A DNA stretch of 64,000 bases from Bog-756 sp963777665 (GTDB taxonomy: Bacteria > Actinomycetota > Acidimicrobiia > Acidimicrobiales > RAAP-2), in contig CAVZRJ010000001.1 of assembly GCA_963777665.1 (NCBI GenBank), positions 62,001 through 126,000 of the forward strand, given 5' to 3'. The notes under the pieces were generated by a model. That model had not been told where the DNA came from. It made no database searches and saw only the letters and a list, made by a program, of their open reading frames with translations. This document shows positions 38,898 through 47,727 of this stretch, in pieces. Each line of letters begins with the position of its first letter. The first letter of the stretch is position 1. A program made the position numbers and the translations under genes.

Positions 38898-40112
38898 CTC
38901 AGGAGGTGCGGGCCTGACCGGGGAGCCGGATCGCCCGGTCGGCGATGATGTTCTTCTGCACCTCGGTCGAGCCGCCGCCGATGGTGCTGTAGCGCTGGAA
39001 GGCGTAGAGCCGGGTCCACTTGCCGCGGTCGACCGCGTCCGGGTCCACCCCGTGCCAGCAGCCCGGACGGTCCGAGCAGGTCGACGGCCAGGTCGGCGAG
39101 GGTCTGGGCCAGTACCGACCACTGCAGCTTGGCGAAGGGGACCTCGGGCCAGTTCTTCTCTCCCTTGATGATCTTGCTGAGCGCGCGCAGCGTGAGCAGC
39201 CGGGCCAGCTCGATGTCGGTCCACGCCCTGGCGAGCCGGTCGCGGATGGACGGGTCGTCGAGGGCGGCGGGATTGACCGAGCGGGCCGCCATCACCATCG
39301 CCCGCAGGTCGGCGGCCAGGCTCGAGATCTGTCCGGCGATGCCGACCCGCTCGTGGCCGAGGGTGCCCATGGCGACCATCCACCCCTCGCCCTCCCCACC
39401 CAGGCGGCTGTCGAGGGGCAGGTGGGCGTCGCGGAAGTACACCTCGTTGAACATCTCCTCGCCGGTCATGTCCCGGATGGGCCGCACCTCGATGCCGGGG
39501 GTGTGCATGTCGACGATGAAGGCGGTGATGCCCTCGTGCTTGGCACCGCGCTCGATGGCCGTCGGATCGGTGCGCAGCAGGAAGAGTCCCCACCGGGCCA
39601 GGTGGGCGGTGGAGATCCAGATCTTCTGGCCGTTGACCACGTAGCCGTCGCCGTCGCGCAGGGCGGTGGTGCGCAGGTTGGCCAGGTCGTTGCCGGCATC
39701 CGGCTCGGAGAACCCCTGGCACCAGTGGTCGGAGGCGTCGAGGATGCGAGGGCAGCCACCGTTCCGCTGCTCCTCGGTTCCCCAGGCGATGATCATCGGC
39801 CCGATCTGCCAGAGGCCGTTCGGATTGGCCAGCCCCGGGAGTGCGGTACTCGGCCATGACCTCGGAGTAGATGATGCGCTGCATGGCGGTGGCGGCCCGG
39901 CCCCCGTACTCCTCGGGCCAGTGCACCGCGGCCCACCGCCCCTCGTTGAGGACGCGCTGCCAACTGGCGCGGCGGTGCTGCAGCTTCTCCGGCGACATGG
40001 CGGTGTCGTCGGCCAGCTCCTCGCCGGCCAGGAACGGCTGGAGGTGCTCGTCGAGCCACGAGCGCAGCTCGTCCCGGAACGCCTCGTCTTCGGGTGCCAG
40101 TGCGAAGTCCAC
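38898..40112 (-). CDS. Acyl-CoA dehydrogenase, two frameshifts
   Basis: About 405 residues. DFALAPEDEAFRDELRSWL begins the helical domain; AAVHWPEEYGGRAAT follows. The FAD/substrate strand is CQGFSEPDAGNDLANLRT, then VNGQKIWISTAHLARWGLFL and RDMTGEEMFNEVYFRDAHL. The C-terminus continues in another frame as FQRYSTIGGGSTEVQKNIIA. Shifts lie near 39842 and 39068. The GTG at 40112 faces the GTG of a second acyl-CoA dehydrogenase at 40198. Paired ACADs of this kind form heterotetramers in actinobacterial steroid and lipid catabolism, so these two may be partners (inference). Confidence 0.9.
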
Positions 40113-40147
40113 GGGCAGTGAGGCTAACGGATCCGGGTCTACACTGT

Positions 40148-40174
40148 CGGAACGCCGGACTGCCGGAACGCCGG
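40148..40174. promoter_or_regulatory. Direct repeat between two divergent acyl-CoA dehydrogenases
   Basis: CGGAACGCCGG occurs at 40148-40158 and again at 40164-40174, 16 bases apart, in the only 85 bases separating the two divergent GTG starts. A TACACT hexamer at 40140-40145 may be a -10 box. The repeat could be a regulator site serving both directions; being GC-rich, it could also be chance. Confidence 0.35.
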
Positions 40175-40197
40175 CGACCGTGCCTCGGGGGTACCAG

Positions 40198-41276
40198 GTG
40201 GACTTCACATTCGACGCGGAACAGCTGGCGCTCCAGGACGTGGCGCGCCGGGCCATGGACGAGGTCGGTGGCGACGCGGTCAGGGCCATGGCCGACGACC
40301 CGGTCGGGTTCTCGCCGGAGCAGTGGGAGCGGCTGGTGTCCCTCGGGTGGACCGCACTGCTCGAGCCCGGTTCGGGCGGCGGGCTCCTCGAGGCCTGCAT
40401 CGTCCTCGAGCAGATGGGGCGGGTGCCCCTGCCGGGCCCGTTCTTCTCCTCCTCGGTGCTGGCGATGCTGGCCGCACGGGCCCTCGGGGCCGGCGACCTG
40501 GTCGCCGAGCTGGCCGCCGGCGGCCAGCGGGGCACGGTGGCACTGCACGAGCAGGGGCACGGCCATCCCCTGGACACGGTGCGTGCCCGCGCCCGACGGC
40601 GGGGGTCCGAGTGGGTGGTCAGCGGAGCCAAGCCGACCGTCGTCGACGGCCACGAGCGCGGACTGGGCGATCGTGGTGGCGCTGGCCGAGGACGGGATCC
40701 GCTCGTTCCTCCTGCGCTCCCCGAAGGCCGAGGCCGTCCCCGCCCTCGACCCGACCCGCAAGCTCGCCCGTCTGGTGCTCGAAGAGGAGCCGGTCGAGCC
40801 GCTCGGTCCGTCCGGTGACCAGACCGCAGCTCTGGCGAGCGGTCCTCGACGACGTGTCGGTGGCCCTCTCGGCCGAGCTCATCGGCGTGTGCGACCGGGC
40901 CATGTCCGAGGCGGTCGAGTACGCCAAGGGCCGGGTGGTCTTCGACCGTCCCATCGCCACCTTCCAGGTCGTCAAGCACCGCATCGTCGACATGTTCCAC
41001 GCCCTGGAGATGGCACGGGCCGGCATGCACTTCGCCGCCTGGGCCTCGGACACCGGCGCACCGGAGCGGTCGCGGGCGGCCGCCATGGCGGCCGCTTATG
41101 CCGCCGAAGCCGCGATTCGGCTGACCGGCGACAACATCCAGGTCCACGGAGGCGTGGGCTTCACCTGGGCCGACGACGCCCACTTCCTCTTCACCCGGGC
41201 CAAGCAGAACCAGGTGCTCATGGGGGGCAGCGGCCACCAGTGGCACCAGGTGGCCGCCGAGCTCATCGGGGCCTGA
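40198..41276 (+). CDS. Acyl-CoA dehydrogenase (short form), two to three frameshifts
   Basis: About 358 residues. DFTFDAEQLALQDVARRAMD starts at the GTG at 40198. Further on are LEACIVLEQMGRVPLPGPFF, FLLRSPKAEAVPALDP, AEYLIGV-type helices and IQVHGGVGFTWADDAHFLFT near the end. The length and the poorly conserved middle match the partner subunit of heteromeric actinobacterial ACADs. Shifts occur near 40662 and 40845. FAD-dependent alpha,beta-dehydrogenation is the family reaction. It is divergent from the ACAD at 38898 and followed by a P450 on the same strand (90 bases). Confidence 0.88.
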
Positions 41277-41367
41277 CCGGCGGCGGCGCACACCGCGCCG
41301 CTGTTCTAGATTGGCAGGTACCCACTGGTGCCCATCGGGGCCACGGGGTCCAAGGGGGAACTGTCCG

Positions 41368-42628
41368 ATGCCGACGCAGCAGGGTGACACGGTCGGGGCG
41401 ACCGGTGGGATGGCCCCGTTCGACCCGTTCGAGCTCCAGGACACGGTGTCCGGCAACATCCGCGATCCCTACCCGAGGATGGCCGAGCTGCGCCGTGAGT
41501 CCCCGGTCCACCTCGGCCCGGTCGACCTCGGGGACGGCATCGCCGACCTCGATCGACCCCGACGCACCGCCTCGGGTCACCGTGTTCGGCTTCGACGAGG
41601 TGGTGCAGGTCCTCCGCGACAACGAGACCTACTCGTCGACGGTCTACGAGGGGCTCATGGGGACCGTCATGGGGCGGACCATCCTCCAGATGGACGAGCC
41701 CGAGCACCGGCTGCACCGCGCCCTCGTGTCTGCGACCTTCCGTTCGAAGGTGCTCGAGCGGTGGGAGGGGGATCTCGTCCAGCAGGTGGTCAACGAGCTG
41801 GTCGACGGGTTCGTCGACCGGGGTGCCGCCGATCTGGTCCAGGAGATCACCTTCAACTTCCCCGTCCAGGTCATCGCCCACATCCTCGGCCTGCCGCGGT
41901 CGGACTTCCCGATCTTCCAGCGGTGGGCCATCGAGATCACCAGCGTGGCCGCCAACTGGGACCGCGGCGTCGCCGCCTCCGAGGCGCTGCGCGACTACTT
42001 CGCCGGCGTGCTCGCCGAGCGCCGCCGCCGCCCGGCGGACGATCTGATCAGCGACCTCCTGGTGGCCGAGGTCGACGGCCGGCGCCTCGACGACGAGGAG
42101 ATCTACTCGTTCCTGCGCCTCCTGCTGCCGGCCGGAGTCGAGACCACCTACCGCGCGTCGGGAAACCTGCTCTACGGGCTGCTGACCAACCCCGACCAGC
42201 TGCGGGCGGTGGTCGATGATCGGTCGCTCGTGCCGGTGGCGTTCGAGGAGACGATCCGGTGGGAGCCGCCGGTCACCGTCATCCTCCGCCGGGCCACCCG
42301 CGACGCCGAGCTCGCCGGTCTTCCGGTTGCGGAGGGCGCCGACGTCGGGCTGCTCCTCGGCTCGGCCAACCGCGACGAGCGCAAGTACGAGCACCCCGAC
42401 CAGTTCGACATCTCCCGGCCCTCGCGCCAGAGCGTGGGCTTCGGGTTCGGCGTCCACGTCTGCCTCGGCATGCACCTGGCCCGGATGGAGGCCAGGGTGG
42501 CCATCGACGCCCTCTTCGACCGCCTGCCCGGGCTCGAACTCGCGCCCGAGCCCGATCAGGATCTCCACATCAAGGGGATGGCCTTCCGGTCCCCGATCGC
42601 CCTGCCGGTCACCTTCACCCCCAGTTGA
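41368..42628 (+). CDS. Cytochrome P450, one frameshift
   Basis: About 420 residues. The ATG at 41368 has AAGGGGGAA ~9 bases upstream. The I-helix is LLPAGVETTYRASGN (Glu-Thr pair), ExxR is EETIRWEPP, and the haem loop is FGFGVHVCLGMHLARME with the cysteine thiolate. One extra base near 41555 separates the first 62 residues from the rest. A soluble monooxygenase of unknown substrate. Seventeen bases downstream begins the gluconate-dehydrogenase-like pair, so the oxidised product might be processed by the GMC enzyme (inference). Confidence 0.92.
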
Positions 42629-42644
42629 CCCGACGGCGGACGGG

Positions 42645-43219
42645 GTGAAGCCGGTGCCCGTGTGGTTGACCGACGACGAGTACCGGGCTGCTCGCGGCTG
42701 CCTGCGACCGGATGATCCCCGCCACGGACGGGGGACCCGGTGCGGTGGCCGCCGGGGTCCCGGACTACATCGACGGACTGCTCGGTGCGTTCACCGTCGA
42801 TCCGCCCCGGATCTGGGCCGGAGGGCCGACCTCGGGTCGGATGGGCGGGGATCCCGCCTTCGCCACGTTCCATCGGCTCACCGCGCTCGACGAACTGGCC
42901 TGGCGTACGCGCATCGAAGGGTCGCTCGGCATCGAGGAGCGGGAGTTCAACGGACCGGTGGTCGGCTTCCAGGAGCGCTACCGGCAGGGCCTCGCCGCGC
43001 TCGGGGACGACTTCGCCCGTCTCGGTCCCGCCGAGCAGGGCGCACGCCTTCGCGGCGACCCCGAGTTCGCCGACCTGCTCCACGACCACGTGTGCGAGGG
43101 GATGTACGGGGCGCCCGAGTACGGCGGCAACCGGGACGGTGCTCGCCTGGCGGGCCATCGGGTTCGCGGGGGACGTGCAGCCGCGGGGTTGGACCGACGC
43201 CGAGGTGTCCAGTCCGTGA
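42645..43219 (+). CDS. Gluconate 2-dehydrogenase subunit 3-like protein, frameshifted
   Basis: About 190 residues. WLTDDEYRALLAAACDRMIP opens the family pattern, after a shift near 42695. The middle has GVPDYIDGLLGAF and FHRLTALDELAWRTRIEG, and the end GMYGAPEYGGNRDG is followed in another frame by AWRAIGFAGDVQPRGWTDAE. These are the hallmarks of the small subunit that accompanies GMC-type gluconate/2-keto-gluconate dehydrogenases. No Tat signal is visible at its N-terminus. It overlaps the GMC gene by four bases (GTGA), so the two are coupled and probably form a complex. Confidence 0.8.
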
Positions 43220-44907
43220 CCGTCGACGCGGTGATCGTGGGGTCGGGGCCCGGCGGCGCCACAGCGGCCGACGTCCTGACCGCGGCCGGCTGGACGGTGA
43301 CCATCGTCGAGAAGGGGCGCAACCACCTCCTCGACCCCGACGACCCCACCCGGCTCGCCTCTGACTTCTCGAACGACGAGATCAAATTCCACAACCGGTA
43401 CTTCCTCGGCCCCGACCCGCTGGTGGAGCCCCGGACCTTCCGGACCGCCGAGACCGACGGTCCCCGCACCTTCGTGGGCGAGGTCAACTCGGTGTCGTCC
43501 ACGGTCGGCGGCGGAGGCGTCCATGCCGACGGCAAGGTGCCGCGCTTCATGCCCGACGACTTCCGGCTGCACTCGGTCCTCGGCCCGCAGCCCGGCGCCG
43601 ACGTGGCCGACTGGCCGGTCGGCTACGACGGGCTCGAGCCGTACTACGCCGAGGTCGAGCGGTTGGTGGGCGTGGCCGGCACCGAGGGGGCCAACCCGTT
43701 CGCGGGTCCCCGGTCCGGTCCGTTCCCGATGCCGTCGGGAGCGCCGATGTACGGCGCCACCCTGTCGTCCGCGGCGGCGGAACGGCTCGGCTACCACCCG
43801 TACCCGGCCCCGACGGCTGCCAACAGCGTGCCCTACGACGGGCGGCCGGCCTGCAACAACTGTGGGTTCTGCGCGTTCTTCGGCTGCCCGATCCACGCCA
43901 AGGGGGACCCGGTGGCCATGCTCCGACGGGCGATGGCGAGCGGTCGGGCCGAGCTCCTGGCCGAGACGTTCGTCTCCCGGGTACGCGTCGAGGGTCGTCG
44001 GGCCACCGGAGTCGATGTCGTCGGTCCGGACGGCGTCGAGCGGATCCTCACCGCCCGCCACGTGATCGTGGCCGCCGGTGCCATCGAGACCCCCCGGCTG
44101 CTGCTCCTCTCGGGATTCGACGATCCGTTGATCGGCCGCTACCTCATGACCCACTTCCAGACCATCGCCGCCGGCACGATGCCCTTCCGCACCCATGCCG
44201 AGCGGGGTCGTGCCGTGACCCACGTGCACGACGACATGATCGTCGGTGACCGATCCTCCAAGGAAGCGGCAGCCGAAGCCGGGCTGCCCTGGTTGCGGGG
44301 CGGCATGGTCGAGCACTCGGGATCCGGCCTGCCGATTCTCGAGGCCAAGCACTACCCCTGGGGTGCCCGTCACCCCGGCCTGATGGCCGACTCACCGATC
44401 CGTCGCCGGCTGTGGGCGTTCATCATGCAGGGTGAGGATCTTCCCTACCCGGGCAACCGGGTCGACCTCGACCCGTCGATCCGGGACGCCCGCGGCTTCC
44501 CGGCGGCGCGGATCACCTACCGACCCGGTCACCACGAGCTCGCCGCCTCGGCGCACTTCGGGCCGAGGCTGGCGGCGATCCTCACCGAGATGGGCGCGCA
44601 GTGGACCACGGTCACCAGCTCTCCGGGGGGCGGCAACGCGGCCTCGCCCCATGCGATTCCCGAGAGCCGGCACAACATGGGGACCGTGCGGATGGGCACC
44701 GACCCGTCCACCTCGGTGGTCGACCCGAACGGACGCTTACACGACCTGGACAACCTGTTGGTGGTCGACTCCTCGGTCTTCCCGACGTCGGCCGGTTACG
44801 GGCCCACCCTCACACTGGTCGCGCTGGCCGCCCGGGCCGCGCACGTGCTGGCGGGGACGGCGCCGACGCTCAGCCCGCTCCCCGGAGTGAAACGGGCTGG
44901 CCGGTAG
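43216..44907 (+). CDS. GMC-family FAD-dependent oxidoreductase
   Basis: Intact, 563 residues. The FAD loop is VIVGSGPGGATAADVL at the start. A cysteine cluster CNNCGFCAFFGCPIHAKG lies near residue 215, as in gluconate/glucose-type GMC catalytic subunits. The C-terminal catalytic region has SRHNMGTVRMGTDP and LVVDSSVFPTSAGYGPTLTL. In relatives the second catalytic position usually reads N-P-T; here it is G-P-T, so the Asn/His is absent. It would oxidise an alcohol or sugar and pass electrons onward; no cytochrome subunit is encoded next to it. The GTG start overlaps the subunit-3 stop. Confidence 0.92.
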   Translation: MTVDAVIVGSGPGGATAADVLTAAGWTVTIVEKGRNHLLDPDDPTRLASDFSNDEIKFHNRYFLGPDPLVEPRTFRTAETDGPRTFVGEVNSVSSTVGGGGVHADGKVPRFMPDDFRLHSVLGPQPGADVADWPVGYDGLEPYYAEVERLVGVAGTEGANPFAGPRSGPFPMPSGAPMYGATLSSAAAERLGYHPYPAPTAANSVPYDGRPACNNCGFCAFFGCPIHAKGDPVAMLRRAMASGRAELLAETFVSRVRVEGRRATGVDVVGPDGVERILTARHVIVAAGAIETPRLLLLSGFDDPLIGRYLMTHFQTIAAGTMPFRTHAERGRAVTHVHDDMIVGDRSSKEAAAEAGLPWLRGGMVEHSGSGLPILEAKHYPWGARHPGLMADSPIRRRLWAFIMQGEDLPYPGNRVDLDPSIRDARGFPAARITYRPGHHELAASAHFGPRLAAILTEMGAQWTTVTSSPGGGNAASPHAIPESRHNMGTVRMGTDPSTSVVDPNGRLHDLDNLLVVDSSVFPTSAGYGPTLTLVALAARAAHVLAGTAPTLSPLPGVKRAGR

Positions 44908-45010
44908 CGGGCAGTCGGCCCTCAGCAAGCGCACCACGTTCGATAACGCAGCTGAACCGGTGTCGGGGATACCCAAGCCAGTCTCCGCCCGTTCGAGGTA
45001 GACATGTGGC

Positions 45011-46078
45011 GTGCCGGAAATGGAGTTGCCCGACGACGTTCGCGAGTACCTATTGGACGCTGGCGCGACTGAAGAAGAGATCGATCGCGTCACGAACGAC
45101 GACGCGCTCTTCACCCTGACCGGAGATGTCATCCGTCGTCGGGACATCAAATGGTTGCCCATGGAAGATGTCGCCGCTACCGCCCGCGTTTCGATCGAGG
45201 ACGTCAAACGCTATCTGCTTCTCGTCGGCCTTCCGGCAGGCGACAATCTCGTGCCCGACTGGACACTCTACGGCCTTGAGTCTTACCAACTCGTCGTCTC
45301 GTTCCTCGGAGAGGAGGTGGCTCGGACGTGGTTTCGCGTCCTCGCTGCCTCCGCTGCCACGGTGGCCGCCGCAGCCACTGCGATGGCACTCAACGACGTG
45401 GTGCCGCAGCTGCGCGAGTTGGATGCACCACCCCTCGACACACTCCAGCTCCTTGAGCCCATGGTACTCGAGCTGGTCACTCGCACTCCGAAGGCGTGGC
45501 AGCAGTTGTTCCGCCAGCACATACTTCTCTCGGCGCGTCGCGGACGTGCGGAGCATGAGGCCGAGCTGTCCCGCGTCGCCATTGCCTTCGTCGACCTCAC
45601 CGACTCGACGCAGTGGGCCGAGCAGGTATCCCGCACCCTCCACTCCTCTGCTCTGTCGCGATTCGAGGACGCGGCTTGGTCGTCGGCTTCGGCACGTGGG
45701 GTCCGGTTGGTGAAGCTGATCGGCGACGAGGCCATGCGGGTGGCCACCGATGCCCGCCATGCCGTCGAAGCGGCTGCCGACATTTGTGCCATGGCCAGAG
45801 CCGATCCGGATCTTCCACCAGCACGTGGAGCTGTCGGTTATGGGTCCGTCTACGCGCGTGGCGGCGACTATTTCGGGTCGCTCGTCAATCTCGTCGCACG
45901 CGCCGTCAAAGTCGCCAGACCGGGGCACCTCGTCGTGGCCCCGGAAGTCGTGGCAGCGTTGGACAACTCCGGGTTCACCCTCGGTGCACCTGAGCGGCAC
46001 ACGCTCCGTGGAATCGACTCTCCAATCGATCTCATCCCAGTAGAGGTTCCAGAAGATGGGAAGCAATACGCACCCTGA
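45011..46078 (+). CDS. Class III nucleotide (adenylate) cyclase with N-terminal regulatory domain
   Basis: Intact, 355 residues. Residues ~1-170 resemble the helical regulatory domain of mycobacterial Rv1264, which makes that enzyme pH-sensitive. The catalytic domain starts near 188. All six class III positions are present with Rv1264 spacing: metal ligands D195 and D239, purine-specifying K235 and D286, and transition-state N293 and R297 (VDLTDST, KLIGDEAM, RGGDYFGSLVNLVAR). It should therefore make cAMP. Start GTG at 45011, with an in-frame ATG at 45020 as alternative. Soluble. Its base composition is lower in G+C than the GMC gene just upstream. Confidence 0.9.
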   Translation: MPEMELPDDVREYLLDAGATEEEIDRVTNDDALFTLTGDVIRRRDIKWLPMEDVAATARVSIEDVKRYLLLVGLPAGDNLVPDWTLYGLESYQLVVSFLGEEVARTWFRVLAASAATVAAAATAMALNDVVPQLRELDAPPLDTLQLLEPMVLELVTRTPKAWQQLFRQHILLSARRGRAEHEAELSRVAIAFVDLTDSTQWAEQVSRTLHSSALSRFEDAAWSSASARGVRLVKLIGDEAMRVATDARHAVEAAADICAMARADPDLPPARGAVGYGSVYARGGDYFGSLVNLVARAVKVARPGHLVVAPEVVAALDNSGFTLGAPERHTLRGIDSPIDLIPVEVPEDGKQYAP

Positions 46079-46145
46079 CCCGCTGTTGGGGGATACCCGT
46101 GGGCTTGGAATGCCTCATGGCCCTGTCGGGCGCGAAAATCATCCT

Positions 46146-46694
46146 ATGACGACGGCTCAAGGCTCAATGATTGTCGTAACCGGCCCGCCCGGAGCGGGCA
46201 AGACCACCGTGGCCCGCCTTGTTGCGGACAGTTTTGACCCATCGGTGCTTCTGGTGGGTGACGACTTCCACCATTTCGTCCGAAGGGGCTACCTCCCTCC
46301 CTGGTCGGCTGAGTCTGAGCACCAGAATGAGGTCGTGATCAGCGCGACAGCAGTGTCAGCGCTGACCTACGCCCTGGGCGGATACTGCGTCATCGTTGAC
46401 GGGATCATCGGCCCTTGGTTCGTAGAGAGATGGCTAACTCACGTTCCGACTGAAGTTGCGGTGCACTACATCGTCTTGTTTCCCACCGCGGAGATCGCCC
46501 TGAAGCGTGCCATCGAACGCACCGGCAAGGCTGACTTGATCGACTCGGCCCCGGTCACGCACATGTATCAGGCGTTCACCCGGCGGCGAGGCTTTGACGA
46601 GCACTTTCTTGACTCTTCGGGATTTACTGCTGCGGAGACCGCCTTCGAGGTGACCAGGCTCGTGACGGAAGGGCGTCGTCTGCTAGCGAGATGA
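46146..46694 (+). CDS. P-loop kinase-like ATPase
   Basis: 182 residues. MIVVTGPPGAGKTTVARLVA carries Walker A at residues ~13-20. DDFHHFVRRG follows strand 2 like the substrate-binding part of small-molecule kinases. VIVDGIIGPWFVERWL is the second acidic strand and YIVLFPTAEIALKRAIERTG the lid region. It resembles the AAA_18/gluconokinase-like and chloramphenicol-phosphotransferase-like groups. Substrate unknown. The in-frame region upstream of the ATG at 46146 is probably non-coding. It follows the cyclase by ~70 bases on the same strand and could be co-transcribed. Confidence 0.8.
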   Translation: MTTAQGSMIVVTGPPGAGKTTVARLVADSFDPSVLLVGDDFHHFVRRGYLPPWSAESEHQNEVVISATAVSALTYALGGYCVIVDGIIGPWFVERWLTHVPTEVAVHYIVLFPTAEIALKRAIERTGKADLIDSAPVTHMYQAFTRRRGFDEHFLDSSGFTAAETAFEVTRLVTEGRRLLAR

Positions 46695-46917
46695 CCGTCG
46701 GTATCGCCCGTTCTCAGGTGGCATCGGCACGCTGAGCAGTCGACCTCCAGGTCGCTCCCGTCCGCCTAACCGGCGAACTGGGTCACGTGCGAAGCGGAGG
46801 TCCGATCCGTTCATTGGGCATCGGGAACGCGATACGGGGCACGTGGCTGAGGCTTCCAACGGAAAGCTCGAGGACCGGCACATCTTTCCCGGTCCGCCTC
46901 GCTTCGGGAGCTGAAAT

Positions 46918-47610
46918 TTACGAGGCCGCCGCAGTGCCAACCAGCACGTAGAATTGCCCCGCAAACAGGACCACACCACCGACTTCGGCGGCCAACGCGT
47001 CCGCATCAAAGTGTCTGCGGAAGACTCTGTAGTGATCTCCCTCCGGAAGGGTCCGCTCTTGCCACTCCTCGGCGTTCACTCCCTGGGGGCGACCGGCGTC
47101 AAGGATTACGACCTCGGACGCAACCCGGTGCGCCTCCGCAAGAAAGGATTCACGCTCGCCTGGAAGAAGCAAGCCATAAAGGTGGGCGGAGAAGCAGCGG
47201 TCGACGGCGTGGGGTCCTACGGGTAGGGCTGTAGCATCTGCCTGGATCACAGGTACTCCCGGAGCTTCGGTGCGCAGAACGTCGAGCGCCTTTCGACTCT
47301 GGTCGATGGCTATGCCACTCCCTGAAAGGTATCGGGTGAAAGTGCCTGGCCCGGCACCTACCTCGACAAAGCGGACTGCAGAGAGTCCACGAAGTAGGCG
47401 TTCAATCTGCGCAGCTTCAGCGGCGATGTCTTCGACTTCGACAGTGACGCCTAGACCCGTCCAGTAGGCGTGGGCGTTGGCCAAGCCAGGCAAGCGCCCA
47501 GCCACCCGCCGGTCGTAGTACGCCCAGAGTGATCGACGATGCTGCTCTCGTTCGTCGGACGATTTTCCGATCATCGACAGAGCGCCATCATCCGGATACC
47601 ACGCATCCAT
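46918..47610 (-). CDS. Class I SAM-dependent methyltransferase
   Basis: About 230 residues. Motif I reads VRFVEVGAGPGTFTRYLSG (glycine-rich SAM loop), followed by IAIDQSRKALDVLR, VPVIQADATALPV and VDRCFSAHLYGLLL. EHRVASEVVILDAG-like strands complete the Rossmann fold. The target is unknown. The start at MDAWYPDDGAL (47610) is a choice; ATG at 47574 (MIGKSSDERE) would remove 12 residues. It stands convergent to the kinase gene with ~220 bases between, where no other gene was recognised. Confidence 0.8.
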   Translation of the reverse strand: MDAWYPDDGALSMIGKSSDEREQHRRSLWAYYDRRVAGRLPGLANAHAYWTGLGVTVEVEDIAAEAAQIERLLRGLSAVRFVEVGAGPGTFTRYLSGSGIAIDQSRKALDVLRTEAPGVPVIQADATALPVGPHAVDRCFSAHLYGLLLPGERESFLAEAHRVASEVVILDAGRPQGVNAEEWQERTLPEGDHYRVFRRHFDADALAAEVGGVVLFAGQFYVLVGTAAAS

Positions 47611-47727
47611 GCTTGCAGACTGTTCCTGCCGCGAATTCGCACTGACCCCGTTGTGCCGTTGCGGGCGCATGCAACTGTTGCGAGGATGCTGTCGGTCGAC
47701 GGACCGCTCCAGCTCCCCCGGTGACCT

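Noticed and set aside
38319..41459. A 1,046-codon open frame on the minus strand
   Set aside because: It stitches together pieces of the thiolase-like gene and the acyl-CoA dehydrogenase in mixed true and false frames, and its N-terminal third is antisense to the plus-strand ACAD. High G+C removes stop codons.
44965..46098. Shared 10-mer GGGGATACCC upstream of the cyclase (44965) and the kinase (46089)
   Set aside because: Different distances to the starts and no further similarity; a chance match is likely.
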